A stretch of DNA of 64,000 nucleotides from Parelaphostrongylus tenuis (Eukaryota > Nematoda > Chromadorea > Rhabditida > Metastrongylidae): contig JAHQIW010003718.1 of NCBI GenBank assembly GCA_019055375.1, positions 372,001-436,000 of the forward strand, read 5' to 3'. Position numbers and translations under genes: made by a program. Positions 22,746 to 36,600 of the stretch are shown here, in pieces (position 1 is the stretch's first letter; every line of letters starts with the position of its first letter). The notes beneath the pieces were generated by a model. That model was not told where the DNA came from. It did no database searches and saw only the letters and a program-made list of their open reading frames with translations.

Positions 22746-24054
22746 AGATGCATGATTGAATTTTTCTTCTGTAAAGATTCTTAAATTTTTTGAATAACTG
22801 TTAAACCTTAACTCCTCATGGTCCATCTTCCTACAGAATCGGACTGTTGAAGCAGATATTTTGCCACATATTCATTTTTCGATGTTTCGCTAATATGACT
22901 ATCACTTGAACACTTACTATCACGTGCAATAGCCGTTTTCAAGTTTTAATCAAAGGATCCCTGGTTATATGATACTTATTAATCAAAATGAATCACAATT
23001 TATACATTCTCACCTACAAGTTATATATTTCCTTGTTCTGCCACGATGAAAATCTTGATTTTCTCAATTTTTTCCCACGAGATGCGTTTCTTTTCACTTT
23101 GTTTTTCGTCACGGCTCATATATCGCAGCCAAAGTAATTGAAGAAACGAAACTTTCAACATCCAACATGTTACAACGCTGTTCCGAAAAATTTTATTTGT
23201 TTTCAAAATTGAGGCACTTCTGTAGTAAATTTTGAAGATTTCAATTCTTTATCAGATTTCCAATAATTTTATCTCGAAATTAAAATGAATTGAAAAAATG
23301 TTCCCTTAAAATCACCTACATTTTGAAGTGGTGAATCAACAGAATATGCTCTACACGATTGTAAAGTTCACAACTACTCCACTACTTCTTTGTTAATGAT
23401 GAAATCACATTACGCGTTGTTGAAAAACAAGCATTACGTTTGGAATGCGATAAAAGCCTCGGCATATAGCTTTTTTCCATGCTTATTATCTTTGTAATTT
23501 TGTGAGGATGTTTAAAGAAGCGTACGAAATTACCCATGTTCTTTTTATGAGCTTCATATATGATAAGTGTAAGAAATTTCATTAATCATAAGTCATGAAA
23601 ATACTTTATTTGTCATTCTATAACCGTCAAAGTGTATCATTATTATAACAAGATTTTTAGAAAATGACTTCATCAACGGTAGGAACATGTTCATTTCTTT
23701 TTCACCACAGCATTGAGTTTAGATAAATAGAACAATCCGCGGTCGAAACTTTTTTGATCGTTCCCAGGATCAATGATATTTGTTGACTAATAGATACTTT
23801 GATTAAAATTGGATTAAAGACATCGTAAAAGATAAGAAAAAGAAAAAGAATTAGAAAAGGTCTGGCTTAACTTTGCGCTTGAGTGGCTCGTCCCCATCAA
23901 AAACTGTTTGAGGCCCAATGGTATTTCAATAACCGCAGCAATTAGTAGAGCAGATTGTGCGATTATTATCATAAAGTCGGTCGTTGACATTAGTTCTCTA
24001 CCAATCTCTCATCGCTCAGATGACTTGTTCATCAGCATATTTACCTGCGATGAA
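22746..24054. other. No recognised feature
   Basis: AT-rich. Short minus frames at 23,021-23,206 and 23,382-23,582 lack splice signals and known motifs. Confidence 0.35.
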
Positions 24055-24219
24055 CTAGACGTTTAAGAGTTCATTAGGTCGTTTCTTCATTTGCTCAGTA
24101 AATTCTAGGCCATCAACGTCGGGCATTCCACGGATGAAGCAGCGATAACGTTTGCCGCATTGCTGCATAGTAATCAGTTTTACAACTTCTAAGTAATTAA
24201 TGTAATCAGGTAGGGAGAA
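24055..24219 (-). CDS. Candidate terminal or decayed exon, unrecognised
   Basis: On the minus strand an acceptor (TCAACACCAG) opens a 54-codon frame starting FSLPDYINYLEVVKLIT and ending ...KKRPNELLNV, then TAG. The composition is convincingly protein-like. Four codons after the stop lies a strong donor (GCAG|GTAAAT at about 24,044), so the TAG may be a disabling mutation inside an internal exon. I recognise no family. Confidence 0.35.
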   Translation of the reverse strand, partial: FSLPDYINYLEVVKLITMQQCGKRYRCFIRGMPDVDGLEFTEQMKKRPNELLNV

Positions 24220-24343
24220 CTGGTGTTGAGCAGGTGACCTACACTTATTGAGAGCAGTGAGCAATGGCCGACAAAAACGCTCTGCTACGTGAGACTAGGT
24301 GTTTTCTTTCGAGTTCAGTGACTGCTTACTTCTCACTGTCCAG

Positions 24344-24422
24344 CAACTACTTGAGTGCATAGAAAATCTCCATCGAGTAATTATATCTCGTCTAAAAGAA
24401 GCTCGTATACAGTATTATTTTA
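24344..24422 (+). CDS. Candidate internal exon, unrecognised
   Basis: A TCTCACTGTCCAG acceptor and a TTTTA|GTAAAT donor bound 79 nt open in one frame (QLLECIENLHRVIISRLKEA...QYYF), a likely amphipathic helix. It lies about 120 bp from an oppositely oriented candidate exon, so at least one of the two is probably not a live gene part. Confidence 0.3.
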
Positions 24423-24462
24423 GTAAATATTTTGAACTACCTTCCATTGCAATACACTTTAG

Positions 24463-24600
24463 GGATCCCACCACTTCTTGCATTCGATTCTTTCCTCCCA
24501 TTCATCCTCCATAGAGTTCTTTAAACATGTCACGTGCTCCTTTCCTTTAGCTCCTGCTTAAGGATATCTTCTCGAAACATTTCGTGAAATGCTGAGAGAA
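24463..24600 (+). repeat. Dispersed repeat D copy
   Basis: Shares GGGATCCCA.CACTTCT.GCATTCG, then CATTCATCC..CATAGAGTTCTT.AAACA.. and a GCTTCTGCTTAAGG-like block with copies at 40,978-41,105 and 45,650-45,780. Short parts recur at 49,760 and, inverted, at 56.7 kb. Non-coding, of unknown type. Confidence 0.45.
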
Positions 24601-24679
24601 ACAATCCTTCTTACGTTTTTGAGGTAACCGAGTTAATGCGTTCCATAAGACATTCTATGATTTATTGTATGAGAGTATT

Positions 24680-24765
24680 GGGAGGGCGGGGGGAGAACCG
24701 AACCAACGCCTTGCTTATCACCTTGCTTCGTGATGCAGTGCATCACTAATCACTGTTTCGCCTCG
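24680..24765 (-). mobile_element. tRNA-derived SINE fragment (family S3)
   Basis: Minus strand: an A-box-like ACAGTGATTAGTGATGCAC and a B-box-like GTTGGTTCGGTTCTCC with tRNA-like spacing, matching the heads at 14-115 and 40.3 kb. Confidence 0.45.
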
Positions 24766-25659
24766 TTACTCGACATTCAGTAGCATTTATTTTTTCACCA
24801 AAAAACGACGACAATTTGTCGACGACCACCACACTGTTAATTGCATGAGAGTTGCCTAGGTGACAGCCATATTCATTGTAAATATCTATTCATCTAATGC
24901 TTAGGAGGATTTCGAATTGTTTGTGGTCCTCTACTGATTTTCTCACTTTGGACTTTCAGGAGAGGCAACCTATACGTTACGATACTCTTAGGCATAGAAA
25001 ACCCTCTGAATGATATCCTCAACGAGTTTAGTGAAAGTTGTTTATGATTTAATTCTCCTTAAATTAAAAAATTACTTTATATAGTCTAATTCTTTAATAC
25101 AGTACAAAGTTGTGAGGGCAACTTTTCTGTGTTTCAAAACCTCCGCAATGAAACTTTCAATAGAAGGAATTTAACCATGTGTTGTACTCCTGAATGTCCA
25201 GAAAGTCAAAGCAGCTTGTCCCAGCCAAAAACCTTTGTGATTTATGATGTACATCGACGATAATTACGATAATTCCACTAAACTAAATCGCTAATGATCC
25301 GTGTTATCAATGACAATTTATGAACAGCTTAATTAAACAAAAAGGAAGAAAATTTTAGTAAAACCGTGGAAAAAACATGCGACATTAATGAATTTCATTA
25401 GAATAATTAGTGAAGAACAAATCAGTTCGCTGCCCTAGACATGTGATCAAACCTGCAACTTTATTCGATAGATCGCGAATCCGAAATAAAAATCGCAAAC
25501 ACCTTTTTTTTTCAAACTAGCGCCTGCTAATTGATTGTATTGCTGATATTGTACTTTGATCTAAGTATCTCATACATTTTATTTTTCTTACTTGTGCCTA
25601 ATATATTTCTCAGGCTTAAGAAGTTTGATTTTCAGTGTTAGATGTCATTTTGTTATAGT
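24766..25659. other. No recognised feature
   Basis: AT-rich, without splice-bounded frames or shared repeats. Confidence 0.35.
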
Positions 25660-25815
25660 GTTGTCGCTGGTTCGACCTGAGATTACCAGTCCTTCCATCT
25701 ATCTTTGGTGCTATCTGAATTGGTGCCACATCTGCTGGGAGGATAACACCGCTGACTCGATGTCAGAAAGTCACAGCGAGCCAGTGCATGGGCCATGCAT
25801 AGATACTGTAACATT
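25660..25815 (+). mobile_element. tRNA-derived SINE copy (family S1), decayed
   Basis: B-box GCTGGTTCGACCTGAG followed by AGTCCTTCCATC, TGAATTGGTGCC, GGATAACACCGCTGACTCG and CACAGCGAG. These match the order of the better S1 copies at 47.75 and 51.5 kb. Confidence 0.5.
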
Positions 25816-26044
25816 TCCACTATAACTTTTTTCATTATAACGTTGCTAAAAATTGGAGCATGAAAAAAAAGTTCATGCCTATTAGCCAACCGGACCAAAA
25901 TATAGGATGCGAAAAAAGACATTTTAACACTAAAAAATGCGGCGTAATCAATGGTTTTGCTCAGTTGAAGGGAGAGTTATGTTTATTAGGTACTATAATA
26001 ATAAGCAAAAGGCTTAAAACAAATTCGCAAAATTCACTCCTATG

Positions 26045-26880
26045 ACCTCTATACATTTGCGAAGTCGCTTACGAAAATTTCCGACACTTCCACCGTAAAT
26101 TCGTTCCAAGCGCCTTTAAAAGTCGTTTCGAGCGCGTCTACACTACTGTCGCAAGTAGATGAGGCTTTTTCCTGCAGTACGAACCACATTGAGTAATCTA
26201 CTGATTTGAGATCCGGCGAATTTGACGGCCAGATGTCCTTGCCTCAAAAGCCTGCAAATAGGTCTTGACAGATAGCAATCGTTGAGGGGCTGAAGATGCA
26301 GGACCCAAGCCCTGTTGAAGCGTCAATCCTTCGGCTCCAAAGTGTTGAATAGTCCAAAGCTCCAGTGGGCCACTTTAAACTTGCTGCTAATAGCTGACAG
26401 CGTTGATTTTGACGTTTCCGTTGATGAAGATCAAAGGCGTCATTCTGGTGGCTCAAATGCTAGACCAGATCATCACAGAGGCTGGAAAATGACTGTAGCT
26501 CATGGTTTTTGCTCTGCAGACTTCTGTTGAGCCCTATTATGGAGTTGGAGTTAATTCTGGCAACTGTAGAGTGGTTTAAGCGCGAATATCTTCTTATCCA
26601 TATGAAGCACACTCGACAAGCGAGCAGCAGTTATCAAACGAACCATTTGACAAGCCTTTAAACACGTTTTCCTTTCATCTTCGTCTCCAGAAAGTGAATA
26701 ACAAGCCATTTTGCAACTGTGCAGCTTCAATTGATCTTCGACAAAGTTTCGAAAGCTCCACACATTGATCCCAAGAATACCGAGTCATTTTACACATCGA
26801 ACGCTCTGGATTCCTTAGAATTCGGCAGCGGACTTTCGAATGTTTTCCGGAGTAGACAAAGTGGTTAAACAACTTTTTCG
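26045..26880 (-). mobile_element. Tc1/mariner-type transposase remnant
   Basis: Minus-strand pieces in order: ILRNPERSMCKMTR (N-terminal helix-turn-helix region), then after a frameshift VWSFRNFVEDQLKLHS.KMACYSLSGDEDERKTCLK, VLHMDKKIFAL (first catalytic Asp box, normally F.DEK.F), RAQQKSAEQKP.ATVIFQ, and LAVKFAGSQIS (site of WP..SPDLNPLDY; the Asp residues are lost) through RNDF.RRLERIYGGSVGNFRKRLRKCIE at the C-terminus. At least three stops and a frameshift make it inactive. Confidence 0.65.
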
Positions 26881-29800
26881 AGAACGGTTCTCAATTTCCC
26901 CAGTCTCTCTGGAACGTTCCACAGCTCCGAAGACATTTGCTGGTTTAAAACTAGTCAAATTTAACAATATCGGCCGTTTTTATTCCCGTTTTATACAACT
27001 TAACTGCTGTGATACGTTAGTTTTTACGATCCTTAACTTGAACACACCTTAAAATAGACAAAGAAATAAATTAGACTTCAAATCAAAATTGAGCAAAGAA
27101 CTTAATGAAGTTACCAGCATTTTGAAAAAATATAATATCAAAGCTAAAACTGACAAAATACAAAATCATCGCAACTTTCTCCACACCCTGTAGATGGGAG
27201 ATTTGGGTATGGACTTATTGTCAAAATAAAGGAATACATGGGAATAAAACGAAAAGCCTTTGTTATCAGCGACGTATATAATTTCGCTCTCATCAGTGTT
27301 TCCCATTTCTTTCAGGTTTTTCTTGTTTGATTGACTAGATTTTTGATGATGTCAGTTATGTAGAGCTTGTTTTTGACTGGCTTAATTTGTTTCTAAAGTG
27401 TCGAAGAAGGCAAAACGAAATTCCTTCGTTTCTTTTCTCTATCATTCCGATATTCTGTGCTATGGAGGCACAAACTTAGTCATAATTTGACCGTGAAAGC
27501 CTTCACTTGCTCGTTTTTTCTGACATTTCAATAAATTGATGCGCGCGCATGGCCAGTCAATGCAATAATTTTAAACTGCACATTTACCTGAATCCACGAA
27601 TCAGATAAGTTTTTATGGGAATCTGTATGGATCAATTGTATGGCTTGGAGCTAAACTACACTAAGTTAACCTATCTCGTTGTAGCCAAATGGCATCAGTC
27701 AGCCAAGCACGGAGCTCGCAGTAACGGCATATTTTGTAAGTCCAACATTTTTTGAAAGACGATCTTACTCAATCACTTACTTTACCAGTCGATTAGCGTG
27801 TCTTCACGAGTGTGGGCAAATTTAGGTGTGGTCTGTTTTGCAAAGCATCTCAAAGAGATGTAATCTTATAAGATTTGAACAGCGGGGTCCGTCTCGACAT
27901 AATGTGTATCGCTTATGCTTCTGAACATCTCGTTTAACTGCCTTGTTGGTTACAATTATTCACTATGAGGCCCGACTTTTCGTACAGTTCTTTATCTCCC
28001 ATCCATCATTCCAATAGGCCTCTAAATCTGCGTGTGGATTCAACCCCATCTCAGACATTTGTCCTCTTCATAAATGTCATTATTCCATTGATTCCTCCTC
28101 GAATCATTAACACAGCTCCACCAGAACATTCTTAGGCCATTCCCTAGCCTATGTACATCAAAAAATTTTCGTATAATTTTTTCTACCAGTTCTCTCAGAC
28201 CGAAAGAATGAGAAACCTATTTGGCTGCTTTAGAGTTCAACCTGCAACCATGTGCTCATAATCTTCCATTACTACGCTCCTCCCTTCGTGAATAGTGCAC
28301 AGAAATTTTTCCGCTGTTGAAGTGTCGGCACACATCTGTCATGCATAACAAAGCAATAGAAGGTCCGTTGATTTAACCCATTTCGCATATCGTGCGCCAG
28401 CATTTGTCTACGCAAATCTGTCTTTTCGTAGCCACATGCGCCAAACGCGGGCCCACGCTTTTAAAAAATTGATATTTTTATGTGATACAGCACTTCATCT
28501 TTGCACCCCAACAATTATCCCATGTACGGAGTCATCAATAAACAAAATGCACTATGAAAAGCCTAAAATACATATATGCTTTTCAACAATCGGTGCGCCA
28601 ACACGTGGCACACGTTATCACGAGAAAATTGCTCACGGCTACGCGTAAACAACATTTGCTGAACGTTTTGGTCGGCAATAGGTTAAAAAGGTGAGCAGCG
28701 AGTCCTGAGTCTATAAGGTGTGATCGATTGCTCTTCTAAAAGGCTCGAAAATAGCACGTGCTGCTCCCACACCTCGACAAAAGTCCTCCTTCACATCATT
28801 TTCCAAAAAAGAAGCGCTCTACTTCCACCTAGGTTATTGTCTGTGTAATGAAGAACTATATATGGCTCTTGGCTGCCAGAAACAGCATGTAGCAATGCCT
28901 TCCAATCGACTACTTTGAGACTTCGCTTAAGAATTATATAGTCTGGTAGAATATTTCATGAGGTCAAGTATGGCACCTCTGGTGCTGGAGGGAATTATGT
29001 AGCTTCATCACCTTCTTACCATTGGTTTTCTAGAGAAATAAGCCTTTTCGGCTTTACGTGCACTTCAATCCTTCTTCGCTCTCACTTTTAGTGCCTCTAA
29101 CAGAAAAAAAAACGATTTCGTCGGCAAAACGGGTATTTGACAGGGATTTTCTGTCATTACGTATGCCCTTTTCGGCCATTTCGAGTGGTGGAGTGCTGAG
29201 TATCATTGTGTAGTGACTGGAAAGCTATTATTTGTAGTGGCAGTTCCAGGAAAAAGTCTATAATATATTTTGAATTGATTAGTTCGTTCTTGAACACTAC
29301 TTCATATTCATTATATTCACATGTGACCTAGACAGATTATTTGATAATTCATTTGAGTATCTCTAAAAACCCACGGAGACCACGATTTGGCTTGTGCATT
29401 GTTAAAATCGAAGACATTTATTTGCCACTCATTTTCATCTCATTTCTTCCAAACAAGGGAATAGCGATACATTTTCTGCTTTGTAGATGACCCGTCTCCA
29501 TATATACTGCGCGGCTACCAGTTATCCTTGCAATATTTTTCACTTTCATCCTGGTAACTTGCATCAGTATCCACCGCGCTATTCACCCCTTTCCCCCCCA
29601 CTAGTAGCCCATACATTTGCCCAGAAAAGTCCCAACTTTTTAGCTGGAGCTCATAAACTTCATGATTCTTCGTCATTTATCGCTTCAGTGTGAAACTGCG
29701 ACTTTAATGACGTGCTTAGAATATTTTTTGTATTTGATATTCATTCCGTTACTGCTAAATTTCAAAGAACAGTATTTGTTTAGATATATGTGAATCAGAA

Positions 29801-32800
29801 ATGTTGTCTTAATAAGATATACAAGGCACACTATTTGCGTCTTAAGTCACAAAGAGAATTGAAATGATGAGAGAAGCGCTATGGTAAAGCTGTCTTATGA
29901 AAATACGTACAAGACCCTGGTTTGACCACAGCCATGCGAGCTGGACCTACCACCTCTCTAAATCCGAGATTTGCTAATCTCTTCGCAGAGCTCTCCTCGA
30001 CTAGCAAAATTGATCTGTGCCTGAGGTGGCAAGCCATGAGCGCTCCATCCTTCTATACCAGGACCTGAGCCATAATATCTGATCGTATTCAGTGGTGTTC
30101 ACCCTAAAAAGCCAAAGTTCTCAAGAAACAGTTGAGCCCACAAGAGTAATATTCAACGACCTTCGTGGATGGTGGCTGCGAAGAAACAAAATGCTTGCAA
30201 GAAGTCTTGGAATTCGCCCACTACGCAAAAAGATTAGTTTTGAAGGGGTTTTTCTAACATTCTTGAGCAATTTTTTTTTTGCAATTGTTTATCTAGCAGG
30301 GTGCGCCGTCTTAGTAAACGTCTGTAATCATCTTCAACGTAATTAATGAAAAAGCGTGATCTTTGTCAGAGAAGCGAAGACGACTCACAACTTATAATAT
30401 ATTCGATCATTATCTTATTTACCACTCCGCTATGCAAATTTTGATGCTCACAATTTACGCAAATAGCAATATGCCTAGCAAAATGATTAGACTTGATAAA
30501 GTTTTGAAAAATTATTGCAACCATGATTCATTTTAAACCACTTTTCATATTTCTTTAGCTTAATTGTGCTACCAAGAAACGTATTTTAACTTAATTTCCT
30601 AGTAAAACTGAGGAGGATTATTAAGAGTTAAGAAGTTTCACGACATAAGTAATTGCGACTTCTGAACGACAGGTATTTGAACACTTCAAAAAGAGAAAAA
30701 AATGTTCCATGGTAGACGACGCAAGTTTTTCGCTGTGATGACTGATCATCCTCAATTTGATCTTGATATTTCGCAAGCATTCGGTTTTTTACTGGGCAAA
30801 AAGTTCATGTAAGCTTAGCACGCAGCATATTCTACCAACTAGCACGACTAGATCCTTGACTTTCCACTTAAAAATGCGAGTATAAAGTTGTGGTATGCTG
30901 ACGAATGGCAAATAATAACGGTTTAGAGCTCCTACAAATTAGTGTATTTTGATATTGGGATAGTATATCATAGCTCTTCATCAAAAGTTATTTACTCATT
31001 TATCAATATATTAACGTCCTTCCACTGATGGTCAGCGGTAGGTATAGATATACTTTCTTTTTGTTCATCCAGCGTCGGAGAGTAAATTGATGATGTCCAG
31101 CTTTTTTTCGTTGCTAGGCCAAAAACGGGTTCATTATAATGCACTTATTTGAACTGCTGATGTTTCGGTGGATTTTGTCTTCTTCGGAGAGTGGATGAAA
31201 GGTTTCGATTGTGTCCAACCCAGCTGGCCAAAAAACCCATATATTTAGCAAAAAAAGCCACCAGATCTAGATTTTAAATGGATTAGAAATTTGGAGCATA
31301 CGGGTAAAACGGGATTTCAAAGAGCTGGAATCTCGTTTTCTGAAAGATGGGTTGATATGTACAGTGCCGGATTAATGTGTTGATAAAGAATGTTTCTAGA
31401 TTTGAAACTTAATTTGGACAGTTCGTCATTGGACAAAGTAACATGTTGGGAGGGTAAGCTATTCGGACCACGTCTAAATCTTCCTTTGTGAGCTTGGACT
31501 TAACTGCAAATTATACCAAAGCATTGGTCATGGGCGATTTTTCACATTGCTCTCGTTCAATATGATAGGATCCACTTCGTTCTAGTAGTCTCCGCTAACA
31601 ACTTTTTTCGCGTAAAAGCTTTGAGAGGAGGATTCTTGGAACTGTGAGTTTAAAAAATTTTTTCGGCATGCATTATGAAATCAAACATTCTTTAACTCTC
31701 TCTTCCTTTCGTCGTTGTCCATTATGTGTGATAGCTCGAACGTTCTCCAACGTGCTGATAAAGTCTAAATTTATTATTGGTTCCTGGAATATTAGACAAA
31801 ACCTTCGATTTACCAGATGTGACCTTGGTAAAATTTCCACATTTCCATATATAATCGTTCTGACGTCTTCACTGTGAGTTGAACTCCTTGCATAGAGGCC
31901 TAGGATCGTCGAAGTCAGCATTGTTTCACATTTTTTCAACCGAGAGCGTTCGATTCGGGTCATCTGTTAATCACAAGAATGGATGATCGTGAAAACGAGT
32001 GCTTCTAAATCTTTCCATATTACATGGCACAAGGTTTTCCGATATCACAAACGACGATGCCACGATCTTCTTGATTGACGATTCAGTGAAGAGGTACTTA
32101 ATCATCTTAGCCTGCATCTCTAGCTAATAGATTATTCAAGTGCAACCGTGCGTGCCCTATAAGTGCCGATCGTTGTCTAGGCGTTCCAGATTTTGGCAGC
32201 TTCGAATGCTTTGATATTTGATTTTCAATAAGCTTTCATAATTCTCCTACTCCACATTGTCTTTGATTTCTTCATATACTTGAATGTGCACTTTTAGCCC
32301 AATACTTATGCGTTGTTCAACTGCAGGGAGTGGTTCCGGTAGGTTGAAAATGCCTTGCGAGATATATGTGATCGTCGAGGACCCAGAATAATCAAACCCT
32401 TATATTTCCAGAGTCTTATTTATGGGAAAGTTCCTTGAAAGGCTTGAAGAAACGCTGAACGATACTCAATAGCCTCTTATGTCACTGTACGGCATTCCAT
32501 TTGAACGGATATCTATGCACTCATCTCTAGAATTACCAATGAATTGGAATGATTCTCTCATGTTTTCACGATACTTTGACGAAAAACGTTCCAAATCTTA
32601 TTCTCCATGAATCGACATCAAATAACAACGGTTCTCAAAAATTCCAACATTCGAATCGCTATAAGATTCAGAAACCGCGTTATCTTTTCCCTGGACTACC
32701 TTAGCCGGCTGACGACAGATGTAACCTCGAACCTCGAGCGATAGTGCCGGTTAACGTAAGATCGCTAGTGAATTCTAAATTGTATTTCAATGAGCAGGTA

Positions 32801-33310
32801 GAAGACTGGGCAGCTAATGATTAAAAATAAGCTGATTTTGAGAGGTCTCATTTTCTCGTTCTTCACGCTTTAATATACCCTTTATCTTCTACTTCCGTGT
32901 CGTTATTTTCTTTTTCGCTAATGTTCACTCGTTATTTCTTCTTTATCTATCATATTCAAAGGAAGACGAGTGCAAGGTGTTTGTTGACATATTCGAGGAA
33001 ATGACCACTAATTGTGATGCTAATTCCATCATTAACCAACATGTTTCCGCTCAACGAATTCCATTAATAAAAACATAAAGCTATCAGCGTTGATCAATCC
33101 CTAAGGTATGCCCCGTCCATTCGACTTTATCAGGCATCGTTAAGGGTGATTGAATGCGCATCTGTTTAGTGGAACGACTCGCGATGGTATGTCATGTGTC
33201 AGAGTCAGTGCTGCGATCCTCTCATTCAAGCCTGATATCAAATGCTGATCCTTTAGTGAGCCTTGAGCGCAGGATCGCAACGACCACGTGAGGGTTACAG
33301 GACTTTTAAA
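26881..33310. other. Long stretch with no recognised gene
   Basis: No convincing splice-bounded exon was found. Open frames at 28,436, 29,487, 30,092 and 31,644 (plus) and 31,673-31,963 (minus) are protein-like to different degrees but have no supporting context or family match. A decayed hammerhead-like motif lies at 31,154-31,192 (minus; CCACCGAAACAUCAGC with CCGAAGA for CUGAAGA). A possible old SINE lies at 29,930-30,070. Confidence 0.3.
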
Positions 33311-33338
33311 CACATACACACATATACATGCACACACA

Positions 33339-33375
<37 letters not shown>

Positions 33376-33429
33376 ATGCACACACACCCACACATACACA
33401 CATACACACACAACACAACAAAAACATAG

Positions 33430-33471
<42 letters not shown>

Positions 33472-33587
33472 TCACACACACACACACATGCACACACATA
33501 CACACAACACACACACATGCACACACACGCACACATACACACATACACACACAACACAAACAAACATACATACACACACAGCACACA

Positions 33588-33635
<48 letters not shown>

Positions 33636-33673
33636 CATACAACATACACACACACTCACGCACACACACACAC
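33311..33673 (+). repeat. (CA)n microsatellite, compound
   Basis: About 360 bp of CA dinucleotides with (CT)n, ACAT and ACAACA interruptions. All the His/Thr and Cys/Val frames on both strands here are translations of the repeat and not genes. Confidence 0.95.
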
Positions 33674-36600
33674 CCCAATTATCTTTATTTGTGCAAGTTT
33701 CATTACTTGATACAAACTCATTAGAGTAGATAGATAGTCAACAAGACGGTAATATTATCTGAGTCGCGGAGCGATTAGGAAAATGGCATCTGGTCCACCA
33801 AACACCATGTTATTTCCAATTAACGCTGATGCCACGGTGATGTTGAGTCTCAGATAAACCTTTAGATTCTCTTTTGTTCATAAACATTTGTATTCTAAAT
33901 GAATTGAAATTAGAAGTAGCGATTTAGAGCAGTTTTATCTTTTACTAATGCGGTAGATTAAGTAAACTCCTTTGTACATGTAATCTAAGATCAATGACAG
34001 CTTTGTAATCAAAAATCGCCCACAGAATCAAACAATACTCCTGTAATTCAATAAAGAATCTCTCTTCATCCACTATGCTTTACATTCTTTTCTAAGGAAT
34101 AGTCAATTCTCAGAGATTATTTATCAACTTTTCCACTTTCGCTAGTGATGTGTCGTCGGAAAGAGAGTTGTGTTAGCTCACCTGTGTGCTGACGAAAGGA
34201 TTCTGCTTCGATCAAATGCTATCAACCAGTCAACGTTTCGCTTTGTTCTATTATTTTGCTCTCCTCTCAAAACACTTTATTTATACCATTAATTGAAGCG
34301 CTTTTTTCACAACTGTCAACCTTTTCGGGGCGGCGTGTATTCATTTAAATACGCGGAATTTGAAGGCTTTCCTCACTGAGAAAAAAAGTTTTACTCGAAA
34401 TTTACTAATTCTTCAAGAGCTTAAATCTCGACAAATCGAGAATTTTTTGAAATCTAGGAAGCCTTTCTTATTGCGTTTTACAAGTGATGATAATATGCTT
34501 CACACTACTTTGCTTTGTACGAACGGCTGGGGTCTGTTGAAGCTTTTCGCTGGACTTTTGGCAGTAATTGGACAGTTCGAATCTCGAAAATTTTCACTAA
34601 AATTAGTTTTTGAGAATATTTACATAGATCACTGCAAGAGCAGAAAGAAGATTGGATTTTGCACTCGGACGTCTTTGTAAATAAGGGTTATGCGTCCTAT
34701 AAAGCATATGATCATGTAGAGAAATTCATGAACTATCAGAGTAACACGAACCTAAGTAATTTTGGTATATTCCGTTATATTTACCTTGTTTCAACCCCTC
34801 AAAAAGGGCGCAGATTTGGAGCTTGCTCTAAGTTTTAGTAATTGTTCGATAGCTTAGAGCAAAAGAACTTGTGTGGCGTATTTACTTACCAGAATGGCTT
34901 TGATATCGCGCTATAACAGCAAAAAATGATATTACATTTCTCATTAAAACATTTCTCGCTGTCCCAAGCTTTTCCTTCGGGCTTTCAAAAGGTCTCAAGG
35001 ACTCCAATTATGCATTTGGCTTTTAAAAAGAATTTCTTATCATGTTGTAATAGTCGAAGTAAAAATGGGTTTCGCAGATTCTGATCATTTTCGTCATCCG
35101 CACCTCTTTCGATCTCTTGTGAAAAACGCGTCCTCCGTATTTTTTAAAGTTTTTATTATTACCTGATAGCTCAAAGCTCAAAGATTTCAACGTTGCCTTT
35201 CATTTTCAAAATGGCTTCATTATTGCAATGCGACAGCGCAAATAAAATTGTGTTTCTCATTCAAACATTTCTCGCTGAACTAAGCTTTCTATGTAGACTG
35301 CTAGCAATTATTCAATGCCTTAGAACTCGTCGATTCCAATGAAATACATGGCTTTTAAAAAAACTTTTTGGTACGCTGTAGCAGCAAAAAGAATGTTAAG
35401 TCTTGCGCAGCGCTACATCGACATCAAATCACCTGCTTTGCCGGTATGTGGATAGGGACTTTGCAAAATGACCGCTAAGTCACCGTGCTTTTTCCAGTGC
35501 CAGATCTGCAAAATCCAATTCTTAAATCGCTACAGCGTAACAGCATGTCCTAAGAGACCAGATAGGTATTGGAATTGGCGAGATTCAATTATCGAATGGC
35601 CACTATAATTCTAAGAAAAAAGCTTTGGTCAGCGAGCTACGTCACAATGAGAAACATAAATTTGATTTCTGCTGTTATAGCCAATATTAAAGGCATTTTG
35701 AAAATAAAATACAACATTCAAATCGATTTGAACTGAGCTACCGAATGATTACTCAGACTTTGGTAAAACCAAAAAATACGTCTTTTCAAAGATCTGAATC
35801 AGAACACGGATAGCGGAGGAATATCAACTTTTTTTCTCAGCGAATAAAAATCCCTAAAAAAACAACGAAGTCGCGCAACCTTTGCGAATCCGCTGTACGA
35901 TCGGTCAGCCGTTGTCGTGGAAAAGTTGATGCAAAAAAATATGAGGTGGAACCTCAAGTTTTCGTTATTTTTGGACCTTTCTTGATGCACCATAGACACT
36001 AATGAAGCTTAAAATGTGCCCTCAAAATAACATAAGTAATACGCAAGCTCATCTCTAATGAGTAACTGCCCTAGTACTAGCAGCGTAATGAACAATCGAC
36101 TTTTTCACGACCGTGCATACGCTTTTTCTGCGTATGGTCTATTAGAGTGAACTCTCAAAATCTTATCTTGGCTCCTTTCGTTTTCCATTTGATGAGCCTA
36201 AAAATGGATCGATGATCTCAAGAAAGTTGTTCGCAGCTCCAAACTGATTAATGATTATTGAACTAATATTGATTTCAATACAGCCAGCCAGACTGTGATT
36301 GATCTGTCGTGAAAGACTCGGTAAGAGAGTAAAATAAAAACGCAATTGGTGAATAGTGGCCTATTCGGAAGTAAAGTGCATCCTGCTTATATCGAGTGCG
36401 AGTGCCAGTCGTTGCTCTTAATCCTTAGATAGTAGAACTGCAGATTTTCGTAATATTTCTTACTAATGAGTGCTAGTTTTACTATGATCATCAATGACGG
36501 CAGCTCGTCCCAACTCGTAGCAATTCGAGAAGATTTCAGGCGATTTGAAACGGCAGGTGTGCACCTCGAATCAGTTGCTGATTCGAACTAAGAAAGAAGA

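Noticed and set aside
33263..33729. Six long frames of His/Thr or Cys/Val repeats on both strands
   Set aside because: They are translations of the (CA)n/(TG)n microsatellite in several frames and have no gene context.
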